Positions 1-10,278 are shown, counted from the first letter of the stretch. The stretch is 64,000 bases of DNA from an uncultured Neglectibacter sp. (GCA_946554335.1 CAMNSA010000010.1:1-64000); one strand, 5' to 3'. A program made the numbers and translations. The notes: generated from the letters alone by a model not told the origin.

Positions 1-1
1 A

Positions 2-96
2 TCATCGCCCTGCTCGCGGGTCATCGCCCTGCTCGCGGATCATCGCCCTGCTCGCGGGTCATCGCCCTGCTCGCGGATCATCGCCCTGCTCGCAGG
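2..96. repeat. Tandem repeat, 5 copies of a 19-bp unit (TCATCGCCCTGCTCGCGGR), last base alternating G/A
   Basis: Read directly: units at 2-20, 21-39, 40-58, 59-77, 78-96; the last unit forms a 9-bp hairpin (81-89/92-100). Confidence 0.95.
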
Positions 97-928
97 GCGA
101 GGCAAGAAAGATCTCTCCTTTTCCCATTAAGAGAGAACGGCATTTCCCGGCGGCTTTTTCACTGCGGAATATCCCGTACACCGCAGAGCCGCTTCCCGAC
201 ATCATGGCGCCCAAAGCGCCGGAGGATCTCATCACTTTTTCGATCTCCCGCACCTTTGGAAGCTTCATCACCTCGTCAAATCGATTCCCAAGGACCCCGG
301 CGATCTCCGCAAGGTCTCCGCCCTTCAGGGCCTCCACCATATTCGGAGTGAAGCGGCGTCCGGTCAAAGGATATTGATCGATCAGCGCGTAAGCCCGGGG
401 GGTACTCATCCCCACCGGGGGCTTACAGATCAGGATGGCACAGGGAGGCAGCGTGGGGACATCGGAGAGCTGTTCCCCTATGCCTTCGCACCGCTTCGCC
501 CCTCCCACCACGCAGAATGGGACATCCGCGCCGATCTCGCTTCCAAGCTGGGCCAGGCTCGCCTGGGAAAGCCCGGTTTGAAACAGGAGATTCATGCCCC
601 GCAAAACCGCGGCAGCGTCCGCGCTTCCCCCGCCCAGACCGGCCCTGCTGGGGATATGCTTCTCAATAGAGAGGGATACCCCCTCCCCCTCCAGCCCGCA
701 ATGGGTGAGGAAAAGCCGGGCCGCCCGGTAAGCGGTGTTGCGCTCATCCAAGGGAAGATAGCTTTCGCTGCACTTAAGGCGGATGCCGGGAGCAGTCTCC
801 CGCACCAGCTCCACCTCATCGGAAAGGGACACCGTGTGCATCACCGTGTCCAGCAGGTGATAGCCGTCCTCCCGTTTTCCCGTCACATCAAGGGTCAGAT
901 TGATTTTTGCGCAGGCTTTGATTTTCAT
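59..928 (-). CDS. ispE: 4-diphosphocytidyl-2-C-methyl-D-erythritol kinase
   Basis: MKIKACAKINLTLDVTGKREDGYHLLDTVMHTV and PSRAGLGGGSADAAAVLRG GHMP kinase motifs; C-terminus lies in the tandem repeat. Confidence 0.95.
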   Translation of the reverse strand: MKIKACAKINLTLDVTGKREDGYHLLDTVMHTVSLSDEVELVRETAPGIRLKCSESYLPLDERNTAYRAARLFLTHCGLEGEGVSLSIEKHIPSRAGLGGGSADAAAVLRGMNLLFQTGLSQASLAQLGSEIGADVPFCVVGGAKRCEGIGEQLSDVPTLPPCAILICKPPVGMSTPRAYALIDQYPLTGRRFTPNMVEALKGGDLAEIAGVLGNRFDEVMKLPKVREIEKVMRSSGALGAMMSGSGSAVYGIFRSEKAAGKCRSLLMGKGEIFLASPCEQGDDPRAGR

Positions 929-938
929 AAAGTTCCTC

Positions 939-2072
939 TCAAAACCGGAATAAGCTGAACCGGTGGATCTTCACCGCCCTCTGCGGGCACATCTCGTGGC
1001 AGCAGAAGCAGCGGATACAGTGCTGATAATCGATCTTCGCCCGGTTTTCCGTGATCTTAATGGTGTGCTGCGGGCAGCTTTGGGCGCATTTTCCACAGCC
1101 CACACATTTTTCCCTCTCAATTTTGGGGTAGGGCGTGGTAAGCTTTTTGGCAAGAGGACGAAAAAGCTTCGGCACCCGCATTAAAAAATCGGTGCTCTGA
1201 GACCTGGCCCGGCGGAAATCGGACACCGCCAGCGCCTCGATAGGATCTCCCAAAAGCTCCACCTCTTCCGGTGAGCCGGGGCCCAGGCCCCGTTCAGAGG
1301 CCTTTTGCAGCAGCAAAAGCTCTTTCCTGTCCATCCCCAGCACCGCCGCTCCGATCACATCCAGCGCCCAGGGGCTTTTGGAGGAGAGCAGCGCTCCCAC
1401 CTGCCGCCTCTCTCCCCCGGTGGGGCCGTCTCCCTCCATGGCCCACACCCCGTCGATCACGGAGAGGGCAGGAGAGAGAAATTGAGAGAGGTCCAAAAGC
1501 ATATCCGCGAAGTCCTCCTTTTGGGGGAACCGGCAGTGAAGCTCCGGCTTCTGAAGCCCGGGGACCGCTCCGAACAGGTTTTTGACAGCTCCGGAAAAGC
1601 CCATCATACAGTGGGTCTTCAGTTTGGCGATATTGATGAGGTAACAGTCCTCCAGAAAGGGCTCAATCACCGGCAGATGCCTGCATCGCACCCCCTGGGG
1701 CAGCTCCACTTCCCGGCTTTTGCACTGGGTGTAAAGGGAAAAGCCGAAGCGCTTCGCCATCTCCTCATACCCGCAGGCCGCAAAGGTCCCCCTGGCGACG
1801 CCGGGGGTATAGGGGCCTCCCCCGCTTTCCGCGATCAGCACCTTGGCTCCGGCCTTCTGGACGCAGAGCCCCACGGCGGCTGTCACCAGCGGATGGGTAA
1901 CGGCGGCGGCCTCGGGCTTGGAGCGCAGGATCAGGTTGGGCTTGAGCAGCGCCGTCATGCCGGGCTTCAATTCCTCATAGACGCCCAGCGCCCGGAACTG
2001 GCCGTCCAGGATATTGCACAGCTCGTCCAGATCATACTCCGGACACCCGTTTAAACAGACCCGCTCCTTCAT
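939..2072 (-). CDS. DUF362 domain protein with C-terminal 2x[4Fe-4S] ferredoxin domain
   Basis: CVGCGKCAQSCP and CIRCFCCHEMCP motifs; DUF362-like N-terminus. Confidence 0.85.
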   Translation of the reverse strand: MKERVCLNGCPEYDLDELCNILDGQFRALGVYEELKPGMTALLKPNLILRSKPEAAAVTHPLVTAAVGLCVQKAGAKVLIAESGGGPYTPGVARGTFAACGYEEMAKRFGFSLYTQCKSREVELPQGVRCRHLPVIEPFLEDCYLINIAKLKTHCMMGFSGAVKNLFGAVPGLQKPELHCRFPQKEDFADMLLDLSQFLSPALSVIDGVWAMEGDGPTGGERRQVGALLSSKSPWALDVIGAAVLGMDRKELLLLQKASERGLGPGSPEEVELLGDPIEALAVSDFRRARSQSTDFLMRVPKLFRPLAKKLTTPYPKIEREKCVGCGKCAQSCPQHTIKITENRAKIDYQHCIRCFCCHEMCPQRAVKIHRFSLFRF

Positions 2073-3262
2073 AGCTCTCTCAAAAAGGCCTGGATCCGTT
2101 CCAGGGCTTCCGTGATATGTTTAATGGAGTAGGAATAGGAGATGCGTACAAATCCCTCTCCGCTTTCTCCAAAGGCGTCTCCAGGCACCACGGCCACATG
2201 CTTGGAGTAGATCAGCCGCTCACAAAATTCCGCAGATGTAAGGCCGGTAGACTTTACAGACGGAAACGCATAAAAAGCCCCTTCCGGCTCAAAGCAGGAC
2301 AGCCCCATGGAATTGAGCCCATCCACAATCAGCCGCCTGCGCATGTCGTACTGCTCTCGCATCTGACGAATATCATCGTCTCCGTTTTTCATGGCCTCGA
2401 TGGCCGCGTACTGGCTGGTAGTGGGCGCGCTCATAATGGCAAACTGGTGGAGCTTCGTCATCTGCCCGATGACCTCCCTGGGTCCCGCGGCGTACCCTAA
2501 GCGCCAGCCCGTCATGGAGTGGGATTTGGAAAACCCGTTTACCACCACGGTGCGCTCTCTCATGCCGGGAAGATGGGAAAACATGATGTGGGGCTCCGTT
2601 CCGTAGGTCAGGGTGCTGTAGATCTCGTCGGACAGCACAAAGAGGTTGTGGCGCTTCACCACCTCTGCCACCGCCTCCAGATCCTCCCTGCGCATCACGG
2701 CCCCGGTGGGGTTATTGGGATAGGGAAACACCAGAAGCTTGGTATTTTCTGTGATTTTTTTTTCCAGTTCTTCTGCCGTCAGACGGAACCCATTTTCCGC
2801 CCTGGTCTCCAGGATCACCGGCACGCCTCCTGTCATCTGAGCAAGGGGCACATAGCACACGAAGCTGGGCTGGGGGATCAGCACCTCGTCTCCGGGGCAC
2901 AAAAGGGCTCGCATACAAAGGTCGATGGCCTCCGAGCCGCCCACCGTCACCAGGATCTCAGACTCCGGAAGATAGCGCTCTTCGTAATGGCGATAGAGAT
3001 AATTCGAGATCTCCTCCCGAAGCTTCAAAAGACCCCGGTTCGGCGTGTAGCGGGTGCGTCCCTTTTCCAGAGTGCGGATCGCCTCCTCCCGGATATGCCA
3101 GGGCGTATAGAAGTCTGGCTCGCCCACGGAGAGGGAGATCACATCCTCCATCTCATTGGCAATGTCAAAAAACCGGCGGATCCCGGAAGGCTTCAGCCTT
3201 TGGATCGTAGGGTTCAAGATTTTCTCGTAATCAATCACCAAGGTTGCTTCCTCTCTCGTCAA
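2069..3262 (-). CDS. Pyridoxal-phosphate-dependent aminotransferase, class I/II
   Basis: SLSVGEPDFYTPWHIREEAI, YPNNPTGAV, NGFSKSHSMTGWRLGY. Confidence 0.92.
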   Translation of the reverse strand: MTREEATLVIDYEKILNPTIQRLKPSGIRRFFDIANEMEDVISLSVGEPDFYTPWHIREEAIRTLEKGRTRYTPNRGLLKLREEISNYLYRHYEERYLPESEILVTVGGSEAIDLCMRALLCPGDEVLIPQPSFVCYVPLAQMTGGVPVILETRAENGFRLTAEELEKKITENTKLLVFPYPNNPTGAVMRREDLEAVAEVVKRHNLFVLSDEIYSTLTYGTEPHIMFSHLPGMRERTVVVNGFSKSHSMTGWRLGYAAGPREVIGQMTKLHQFAIMSAPTTSQYAAIEAMKNGDDDIRQMREQYDMRRRLIVDGLNSMGLSCFEPEGAFYAFPSVKSTGLTSAEFCERLIYSKHVAVVPGDAFGESGEGFVRISYSYSIKHITEALERIQAFLREL

Positions 3263-3719
3263 TTTCCTCGTAGTCGCTGTTGAAGGTCACGCCGCCATCC
3301 TTGTACTTGGTAAGTATAAAATGGGTGGCGGTGGACAAAACGCCGCCGATGGGAGCCAGGCGTCTCGCCACGAACATGGCGATATCGGACATGGTTTTCC
3401 CGGTGACCACCACGGCCAGATCATAGCCTCCGGACATCAGATACACGCTTTGCACCTCCGGGAAATTCATCACCCGTCCGGCGATCTCGTCAAACCCGGT
3501 ATCCTTCTGGGGAGAGACCCGCAGCTCGATCAAAGCCTGGGCGCGCTGGGCGTCGGTGCGTTCCCAGTTGATAAGAGCCTGATACCCCTTGATCACGCCG
3601 TCCTTTTCGTACTGACGGATCGCCTTTTTGATCTCCTCCTCCGTCTTCCCCAGCAGCACTGCCAGCTGGGCGGGAGTCAGAGCGCAGTCGTTTTGCAGCA
3701 ACTCCAAAATCCGCTCCAT
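3231..3719 (-). CDS. Lrp/AsnC family transcriptional regulator
   Basis: N-terminal HTH plus RAM/AsnC-like C-terminal domain; overlaps the aminotransferase start. Confidence 0.9.
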   Translation of the reverse strand: MERILELLQNDCALTPAQLAVLLGKTEEEIKKAIRQYEKDGVIKGYQALINWERTDAQRAQALIELRVSPQKDTGFDEIAGRVMNFPEVQSVYLMSGGYDLAVVVTGKTMSDIAMFVARRLAPIGGVLSTATHFILTKYKDGGVTFNSDYEEIDERGSNLGD

Positions 3720-3752
3720 ATTCTTTCATCCTTTCTGTGCAAAAAATGATTT

Positions 3753-4580
3753 CTATTCCAGCGGCAGCATGACCGGCTTCCGGTTTACATAAACCGCAAA
3801 TTCCCGGAATCCCGCCGCCTTTAAAAGCTCCATTCCCTCGTCAATGCCTTGGGCCAGATCCGCTGTACAGTGGGCGTCCGCCCCCAGGGTGACAAGCTTT
3901 CCTCCCAGCTCTCGATACCGGGTGAACAGCTCCAGCTCAGGCAGATACGGCCCGTCTGTTTTCAATAGCCGGGAGGTGTTGAGCTCCATCGCCTTTTCCC
4001 TTCGCACCGCGGTCTCAAGTACCTCGTCTGCCTCCTCCTGCCGAACAAGAAAAGGACAGCGCTCCTGTGCGGGGAGATACCGCAAGGGGTAGGTGAAATG
4101 GGCAAGAGAGTCAAAGTCCCCGGTCATAAGCATCTCTTTGGCCTCTTCAAAGTATTGGGTGATAAGGTCCCGGGCCCGCTGTTCGGAAAGGCCCTCTTTC
4201 CCCAGGTGGTAAAAGTCCTTTTCCCCCTTCACGCTGTGCAGAGACCCCAGCACGAAATCGTAGTCTCTCCCCGAAAGGGCGTCTCTCGCCGCCTCGGGAG
4301 CCTCCAGGGGCTGACCCAGCTCGATCCCCCTTAAAAAGCGAAGGCCTGGGTACGCCTCACGGCAGTCCTTCATCTGCTTCCAGGCCTTACGCACCACTTC
4401 AAAGTAACCGCTTTCCCGGGAGGGGACATAGGGGTACTTATTGCACTCGCAGTGGTCGCTTACGGTATAATAATAAAGCCCTTTTCTGATCGCCTCTTCG
4501 CACATGGCGGACATGGGAGAGCTTCCGTCAAAGGAACAGTCGCTGTGGCTGTGACAGTCGCTTGCGTAACGATGCTTCAT
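3753..4580 (-). CDS. PHP-family histidinol-phosphatase-like protein
   Basis: DCHSHSDCSFDGSSPM, TVSDHCE, LGSLHSV, LGADAH motifs. Confidence 0.85.
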   Translation of the reverse strand: MKHRYASDCHSHSDCSFDGSSPMSAMCEEAIRKGLYYYTVSDHCECNKYPYVPSRESGYFEVVRKAWKQMKDCREAYPGLRFLRGIELGQPLEAPEAARDALSGRDYDFVLGSLHSVKGEKDFYHLGKEGLSEQRARDLITQYFEEAKEMLMTGDFDSLAHFTYPLRYLPAQERCPFLVRQEEADEVLETAVRREKAMELNTSRLLKTDGPYLPELELFTRYRELGGKLVTLGADAHCTADLAQGIDEGMELLKAAGFREFAVYVNRKPVMLPLE

Positions 4581-4731
4581 GGCTTTCCCCCTTCTTCCAT
4601 TGGGATCCTTCCGGCTCTGGTCAATGGACCCGGCCGGGTTTCCGGCTTTTTTAGACCGGCATCTGCGGCTTTTGCTATTTTAGCATAAACCGGATAAAAA
4701 AGAAAGCCTCTCCTCTCCCGGCTGCTTTCCC

Positions 4732-4760
4732 TTGACAGGCGGGGCGATCTGTTCCATAAT
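4732..4760 (+). promoter_or_regulatory. sigma70-type promoter TTGACA-N17-CATAAT upstream of ACT gene
   Basis: -35 4732-4737, -10 4755-4760. Confidence 0.7.
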
Positions 4761-4817
4761 AACCATGAAGAGAAAAAACGCGCAACCAGCGGCGCTGTCC
4801 GCGGAAAGGAACCTTTC

Positions 4818-5099
4818 ATGATAAAAACAGAAAAGGCCGTAATCACGGTAATCGGAAAAGATATGGTGGGAATTCTTGCCAAGGTGTCCGCCATGTGTGC
4901 GGAAAAAGGAATGAATGTTCTGGAAGTGACCCAGTCTATTCTGCAGGACATGTTTGTGATGGTCATGCTGGTGGATATCACCGGCTCCTCCTCTGCCATC
5001 TCCGAGCTGGCGGACGAGTTCGACACGCTGGGTGAAAGCCTCCATCTGAAGATCCATATCATGCATGAGGACATCTTCAACTCCATGCATAAGATCTGA
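4818..5099 (+). CDS. ACT domain-containing protein (UPF0237-like)
   Basis: MIKTEKAVITVIGKDMVGILAKVSAMCAEKGMNVLEVTQSIL. Confidence 0.9.
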   Translation: MIKTEKAVITVIGKDMVGILAKVSAMCAEKGMNVLEVTQSILQDMFVMVMLVDITGSSSAISELADEFDTLGESLHLKIHIMHEDIFNSMHKI

Positions 5100-5146
5100 G
5101 GCCGTCCGCCGCTTTCCGCACAAAAGGCTTTTAAGGAGGCATTTTT

Positions 5147-6505
5147 TTGAACACCAATGAAATTTTAGAGACCATCAATATGATCGATAACGAAGACCTG
5201 GATGTGCGCACCATTACCATGGGCATCTCCCTGTTGGACTGTGTCGATCCTGACATAGAAAAGGCCTCGGGAAAGATCTACGACAAGATCTGCCGGTACG
5301 CCCAGAATCTGGTAAAGACCGGGGAAGATATCACCCGCCAGTACGGCATCCCCATTATCAACAAACGCATTGCCGTCACCCCCATCGCCATGATAAGCGG
5401 CGCGTGCCCCGCCTACTCTCCCGTCCATTTCGCCAAGGTTTTGGACAGGGCCGCCAAACAGGTGGGCGTCAACTTTATCGGCGGGTATTCCGCTTTGGTC
5501 CAGAAGGGCTTCGGCCCCGGAGACTACGCCCTGCTGGAGAGCATTCCCGAGGCCCTCGCGGAAACGGAATTTGTGTGTTCCTCCGTGAATGTGGGCTCCA
5601 CCAAGGCCGGGATCAATATGGACGCCGTGGAGAAGATGGGGCGCATCGTCAAGGAAACGGCGGAGCTTACCGCCCATCGAGAGTGTATCGGAGCCGCCAA
5701 GCTGGTGGTGTTCTGCAACGCCCCGGAGGACAATCCCTTCATGGCGGGAGCCTTTCACGGCCCGGGCGAGCCGGACTGCGTGATCAATGTAGGCGTTTCC
5801 GGACCCGGCGTGGTGCGGGCCGCCATCAAGAAAAGCGGAGGTGGCTGTGATCTGACGGAGATCGCGGAGCTCATCAAGCGCACCGCCTTTAAGATCACCC
5901 GCATGGGACAGCTGGTGGCCAAGGAGGCCTCCCGCAGGCTGTGCGTGCCCTTCGGCATAGTAGACCTCTCTTTGGCCCCCACGCCCGCCGTGGGAGACAG
6001 CGTGGCCTATATCCTAGAAGGAATGGGCCTTTCCCGGTGTGGAGCCCATGGCACCACTGCCGCTCTGGCCCTGCTCAACGACGCGGTCAAGAAGGGCGGA
6101 GTGATGGCCTCCTCCAGCGTGGGGGGCCTGTCCGGCGCATTCATCCCCGTCACAGAGGACGCGGGCATGATCGAGGCCGCCAGAAGCGGCTGCCTCACCT
6201 TAAACAAGCTGGAGGCCATGACCGCCGTGTGTTCGGTGGGCCTTGACATGATCTGCATCCCCGGCGATGTCACCCCCGAGATCATCTCCGGGATCATTGC
6301 CGACGAGGCCGCTATCGGCATGGTAAACTCCAAGACCACCGCAGTGAGAGTGATCCCCGCCATCGGAAAAAAGGCAGGGGAAGAGCTGGACTTCGGCGGC
6401 CTTTTGGGCGGAGGACCCGTTATGCCGGTGAACACCGCCTCTCCCGCCGAATTCATCCACCGGGGAGGAAAGATCCCCGCTCCGCTGCAAAGTTTGAAAA
6501 ACTAA
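5147..6505 (+). CDS. PFL family protein (UPF0210/DUF711)
   Basis: Family-typical sequence and pairing with the ACT protein; TTG start. Confidence 0.9.
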   Translation: MNTNEILETINMIDNEDLDVRTITMGISLLDCVDPDIEKASGKIYDKICRYAQNLVKTGEDITRQYGIPIINKRIAVTPIAMISGACPAYSPVHFAKVLDRAAKQVGVNFIGGYSALVQKGFGPGDYALLESIPEALAETEFVCSSVNVGSTKAGINMDAVEKMGRIVKETAELTAHRECIGAAKLVVFCNAPEDNPFMAGAFHGPGEPDCVINVGVSGPGVVRAAIKKSGGGCDLTEIAELIKRTAFKITRMGQLVAKEASRRLCVPFGIVDLSLAPTPAVGDSVAYILEGMGLSRCGAHGTTAALALLNDAVKKGGVMASSSVGGLSGAFIPVTEDAGMIEAARSGCLTLNKLEAMTAVCSVGLDMICIPGDVTPEIISGIIADEAAIGMVNSKTTAVRVIPAIGKKAGEELDFGGLLGGGPVMPVNTASPAEFIHRGGKIPAPLQSLKN

Positions 6506-6584
6506 CGAGAATGGTTTTTTTCCTCTGGTACATATTATAAAAGAGTCCATTTTTATATCGGACAAAAGACAGGAGGAAAATATA

Positions 6585-7580
6585 ATGTGTACAGCAGTGG
6601 CCTTTCGTACCCGAGACTTCTATTTCGGCCGCACCCTTGACCTGGATCGTTCCTACGGGGAGGAGGTGACCGTCACCCCCCGCATCTACCCCTTCCAGTT
6701 TCGCAAAATGGGACCGGTGGAGCGCCACTACGCCATGATCGGCATCGCCCATGTGGAGGAAAACTATCCTCTGTATTACGAGGGAGTCAACGAAAAGGGC
6801 CTTGGCATGGCGGGGCTCAACTTTGTGGGCAACGCCGCATATGAAGAGAACTGCGCTCCCGGATTCGACAATATATCCCCTTTTGAGTTCATTCCCTGGA
6901 TCCTGGCCCAATGCGCCACCGTGAAGGAAGCGAGAAAGCTCCTTGGAAAGCTGCGGCTTGTCTCCCTCCCCTTCCGGGAGGACCTGCCTCTCAGCGAGCT
7001 TCACTGGATCATCTCTGACCGGACGGGATCCATTGTGGTGGAGTCCACCAGATCAGGGCTCTCCGTCTATGACGACCCGGCCCAGATACTCACCAACAAT
7101 CCGACCTTTGATCAGCAGCTGTTCGGGCTCAACAACTATCTGTCTCTTTCGCCCGGGCCCGTCTCTAACCATTTTTCCCAAAAGCTTACCCTGGATCTCT
7201 ACAGCAACGGAATGGGCTCCATCGGACTGCCCGGCGGTTTTTCCTCCCAGGCGCGCTTTGTCAGGGCCGCCTTTGTATCCCTCAACTCTCTGTGTAAAGA
7301 GGGAGAAACGGAAAGCGTCAGCCAGTTCTTTCACATTTTGGGGGCTGTGGAGCAGCCAAGGGGCTGCTGCCGGTTGGAAAGCGGCAAGTGCCAGTACACC
7401 CTGTACACCTGCTGCTGCAACGCGGACAAGGGGATCCTTTACTACACCACCTATGAAAATCATCAGATCACCGCTGTGGATATGAACCTGGAGGATCTGA
7501 GCGGCTCTGCGCTCATCCGCTATCCCATGATCACAGGAGAACAGATCCACCTGCAAAATGCCGTTGGAACGAACGCCTAA
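6585..7580 (+). CDS. Choloylglycine hydrolase family protein (bile salt hydrolase-like)
   Basis: MCTAVAFRTRDFYFGRTLDLD (Cys2/Arg/Asp), NEKGLGMAGLNF, LTNNPTFD, GLPGGFSSQARFVRAAF, YTTYENHQITAVDMN. Confidence 0.9.
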   Translation: MCTAVAFRTRDFYFGRTLDLDRSYGEEVTVTPRIYPFQFRKMGPVERHYAMIGIAHVEENYPLYYEGVNEKGLGMAGLNFVGNAAYEENCAPGFDNISPFEFIPWILAQCATVKEARKLLGKLRLVSLPFREDLPLSELHWIISDRTGSIVVESTRSGLSVYDDPAQILTNNPTFDQQLFGLNNYLSLSPGPVSNHFSQKLTLDLYSNGMGSIGLPGGFSSQARFVRAAFVSLNSLCKEGETESVSQFFHILGAVEQPRGCCRLESGKCQYTLYTCCCNADKGILYYTTYENHQITAVDMNLEDLSGSALIRYPMITGEQIHLQNAVGTNA

Positions 7581-7652
7581 GCCCCAATAAAGATTGGCGG
7601 GCTTAAGACTTTCCTTCCGCAAAGCAGAGGCGCAAAAAAGGAGGAATGGGCT

Positions 7653-9896
7653 TTGAGCTCGCAGAAAAAGCAAAAGCTTACGAAAGAAGAAAAAAAGGGA
7701 AAAAGAAAGGAAACCTTTTCCCGGACAAAAAGCGATATTCGCAGTCACCCCTTTTTGTTTTCCGCCTATGTGGTGCTGCGCGTGCTGGTGATCACGGTGA
7801 TGATCCTGCAGATCTTCAACCGGGAATACTACGATGTGTTTCTCTGCGCGCTGACTTTAATTCTGTTCATGATTCCCAGCTTTGTGGAGCGCAGGCTCCA
7901 CATCGATGTCCCCAACACCCTGGAGGTACTCATCCTGCTGTTTATCTTTTCGGCGGAGATTCTGGGAGAGATTCGGGAATACTATCTGGTTTTTCCCTTC
8001 TGGGACACCATGCTGCACACCATCAACGGATTTTTGATGGCAGCCATCGGCCTTGCCATGGTGGACATCCTCAACCGCTCCAAAAAGTTCAAGGTGCGCC
8101 TTTCCCCGGTATTTGTGGCCGTGGTAGCCTTCTGCTTCTCCATGACCATCGGCGTGCTTTGGGAATTTTTTGAATATGGCATGGACTGTTTCTTCCACAT
8201 GGATATGCAGAAGGATACTTGGGTAAGCGCCATCTCCACAGTGACCCTGAATCCGGAAGGGAAAAACGCGGCCGTGTACCTGCCCATAGAAAGCGTGGTA
8301 GTCAACGGGAAAGAGTGGCCGGGATATCTGGATATCGGCCTGCATGACACCATGAAGGACCTGTTGGTAAACTTCATCGGCGCCCTGGTGTTTTCCGTGA
8401 TCGGCATGCTATATATCATGGGGCGGGGGCGGGGAAAATTCGCCCCTCGCTTCATTCCCCGGCTCAAGGAAAACGAGCTGCCCCAAAAGGAAGAAGATCC
8501 GGCAAGTCTGCTGCTTCCCGTCGCCTTAGGAGGCGGGGAGGAGGAGCCGAACCATCAGGCAACAGAAAAAAGGAGGAAGATCATTTTGAAACCCATTGTT
8601 AAAACAGGACAGGGCCTGCTTGGAGGAATTCTGAGCCAGGACGAAAAAACCGCCATCTTCCGGGGCATACCCTACGCCCAGCCGCCGGTGGGCGAGCTGC
8701 GCTTTCGCCGCCCTCAGAAAAAGGAGCCCTGGGAAGGCATTCTTCCCTGCGAGGAATTCAAAGCCCGCTGCTGTCAGGCGGACCTTGCCTCCATGGATTT
8801 CTACGGTAAGGAGTTCTATGACGAAATGGTGCCTCCCTGCAGCGAAGACTGTCTGTACTTAAATATCTGGGCTCCGGCAGACGCGAAGGAAGGAGACCAA
8901 CTTCCGGTGCTGTTCTGGATCCACGGCGGCGCTTTCCTGCATGGCTGCGGAACAGAAAAGGAATTTGACGGAGAGGGCTTCGCCAAAAAGGGCGTGATCC
9001 TGGTAACCATCAATTACCGGGTCAATGTATTCGGGTTTTTCGCCCACCCGGAGCTGGACCGGGAAAACGAAGAGGGCGTCTCCGGCAATTACGGCATCTT
9101 TGACCAGCTGTTTGCCCTGTCCTGGGTGAGAGAGAACATCTCCGCCTTCGGAGGCGACCCGGAAAAAATTACCATTGCGGGTCAGTCCGCCGGATGTATG
9201 AGCGTGCAGACCATTATTTCCTCTCCCCTGTCTCAAGGGATGCTGCGCGGCGCCATCCTGCAGAGTGGAGGCGGCTACCCCTCTCTGCGCCCCACTGCTG
9301 GGAAGGAAAAGATCCTTACAATCTCAGAAAAGCTCATGGAAGAGCTTCAGGTTACAACGGTGGAAGAGCTGCGGAAAATACCCGCTGAAAAACTGTGTGA
9401 AGCGGCCTATCGCGTACTGGGATCTGATTCTCTGGGATGGACCCCTCATGTGGACGGCTTCCTGCTGCCTGACACCACGGACCGCCAGGCCGAGAAGGGA
9501 GAGATCAGGAACATCCATTATCTCATCGGTTCCACCGGAAACGATATCGGTGACGGCGTCTTTTTGCAGCAATCCGGCAGCGGCTTCTGCGAGAACCTGT
9601 TGAAGCTGGGATTTCCCCCCGCCTATTTTTACTACTTCGACCGCAAGCTGCCCGGTGACCAGGCCGGAGCCTTCCATTCCAGCGAGCTGTGGTATGAATT
9701 CGAGACCTATCCCCGCTGCTGGCGGCCCTGGGAAGCTTGGGATAAGGAGCTTTCCCGCATTTTTTCCTCCTACTGGGCCAATTTCGTGAAGAACGGGGAT
9801 CCCAACGGTCCCGGGCTGCCCCTTTGGGAGGCCTACACGGCGGAAAACCACTCCCCCATTTTGCTCTCGGACAAGGTGGAAATGAAACGCTCATAA
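7653..9896 (+). CDS. Fusion ORF: N-terminal multi-TM domain (YjdF/DUF2238-like) + C-terminal carboxylesterase type B
   Basis: N-terminal ~300 aa hydrophobic; C-terminal IFRGIPYAQPPVGELRFRRP, ITIAGQSAG; internal AGGAGG (8571-8576) and TTG (8586) at the seam. Confidence 0.8.
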   Translation: MSSQKKQKLTKEEKKGKRKETFSRTKSDIRSHPFLFSAYVVLRVLVITVMILQIFNREYYDVFLCALTLILFMIPSFVERRLHIDVPNTLEVLILLFIFSAEILGEIREYYLVFPFWDTMLHTINGFLMAAIGLAMVDILNRSKKFKVRLSPVFVAVVAFCFSMTIGVLWEFFEYGMDCFFHMDMQKDTWVSAISTVTLNPEGKNAAVYLPIESVVVNGKEWPGYLDIGLHDTMKDLLVNFIGALVFSVIGMLYIMGRGRGKFAPRFIPRLKENELPQKEEDPASLLLPVALGGGEEEPNHQATEKRRKIILKPIVKTGQGLLGGILSQDEKTAIFRGIPYAQPPVGELRFRRPQKKEPWEGILPCEEFKARCCQADLASMDFYGKEFYDEMVPPCSEDCLYLNIWAPADAKEGDQLPVLFWIHGGAFLHGCGTEKEFDGEGFAKKGVILVTINYRVNVFGFFAHPELDRENEEGVSGNYGIFDQLFALSWVRENISAFGGDPEKITIAGQSAGCMSVQTIISSPLSQGMLRGAILQSGGGYPSLRPTAGKEKILTISEKLMEELQVTTVEELRKIPAEKLCEAAYRVLGSDSLGWTPHVDGFLLPDTTDRQAEKGEIRNIHYLIGSTGNDIGDGVFLQQSGSGFCENLLKLGFPPAYFYYFDRKLPGDQAGAFHSSELWYEFETYPRCWRPWEAWDKELSRIFSSYWANFVKNGDPNGPGLPLWEAYTAENHSPILLSDKVEMKRS

Positions 9897-9910
9897 AAAG
9901 CTTTAGAAAA

Positions 9911-9950
9911 AAATTCCCGAGTCTCCAGTTGGAGACTCGGGAATTTTTTT
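9911..9950. terminator. Bidirectional rho-independent terminator
   Basis: Perfect 16-bp stem AAATTCCCGAGTCTCC-AGTT-GGAGACTCGGGAATTT with flanking A/T runs. Confidence 0.95.
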
Positions 9951-9957
9951 GTTTTGT

Positions 9958-10251
9958 TTACTCTGCCAGCGCTCGCTCAAGCCACGCGTCCGCAATATCC
10001 AGCGCTAAGTACAGGCCGTTTTTTTCACTGGTCTTGACGATCTGCTTCCTGGTACGGATCTCCGGGTCGGTGTACATCAGCTGCACCGTCACCTTGTCTG
10101 CCACATCCAGGTCGCCCACCTTTTTCTTGGACTTGATGTCGATCTTGATGACATACTTATCCTTCATGCTGCCGTAATAGATGGTGTCGCCGCTGCGCAC
10201 CAGGGGCTTTCCCTTATAGGTGGGAAAAGACACTTTTTTCTCTTCGCTCAA
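9958..10251 (-). CDS. Conserved hypothetical protein (97 aa)
   Basis: ORF with upstream gene in the same direction; no family recognised. Confidence 0.7.
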   Translation of the reverse strand: MSEEKKVSFPTYKGKPLVRSGDTIYYGSMKDKYVIKIDIKSKKKVGDLDVADKVTVQLMYTDPEIRTRKQIVKTSEKNGLYLALDIADAWLERALAE

Positions 10252-10278
10252 AGAATCACCGCGCTTTCTAAAAAATGA

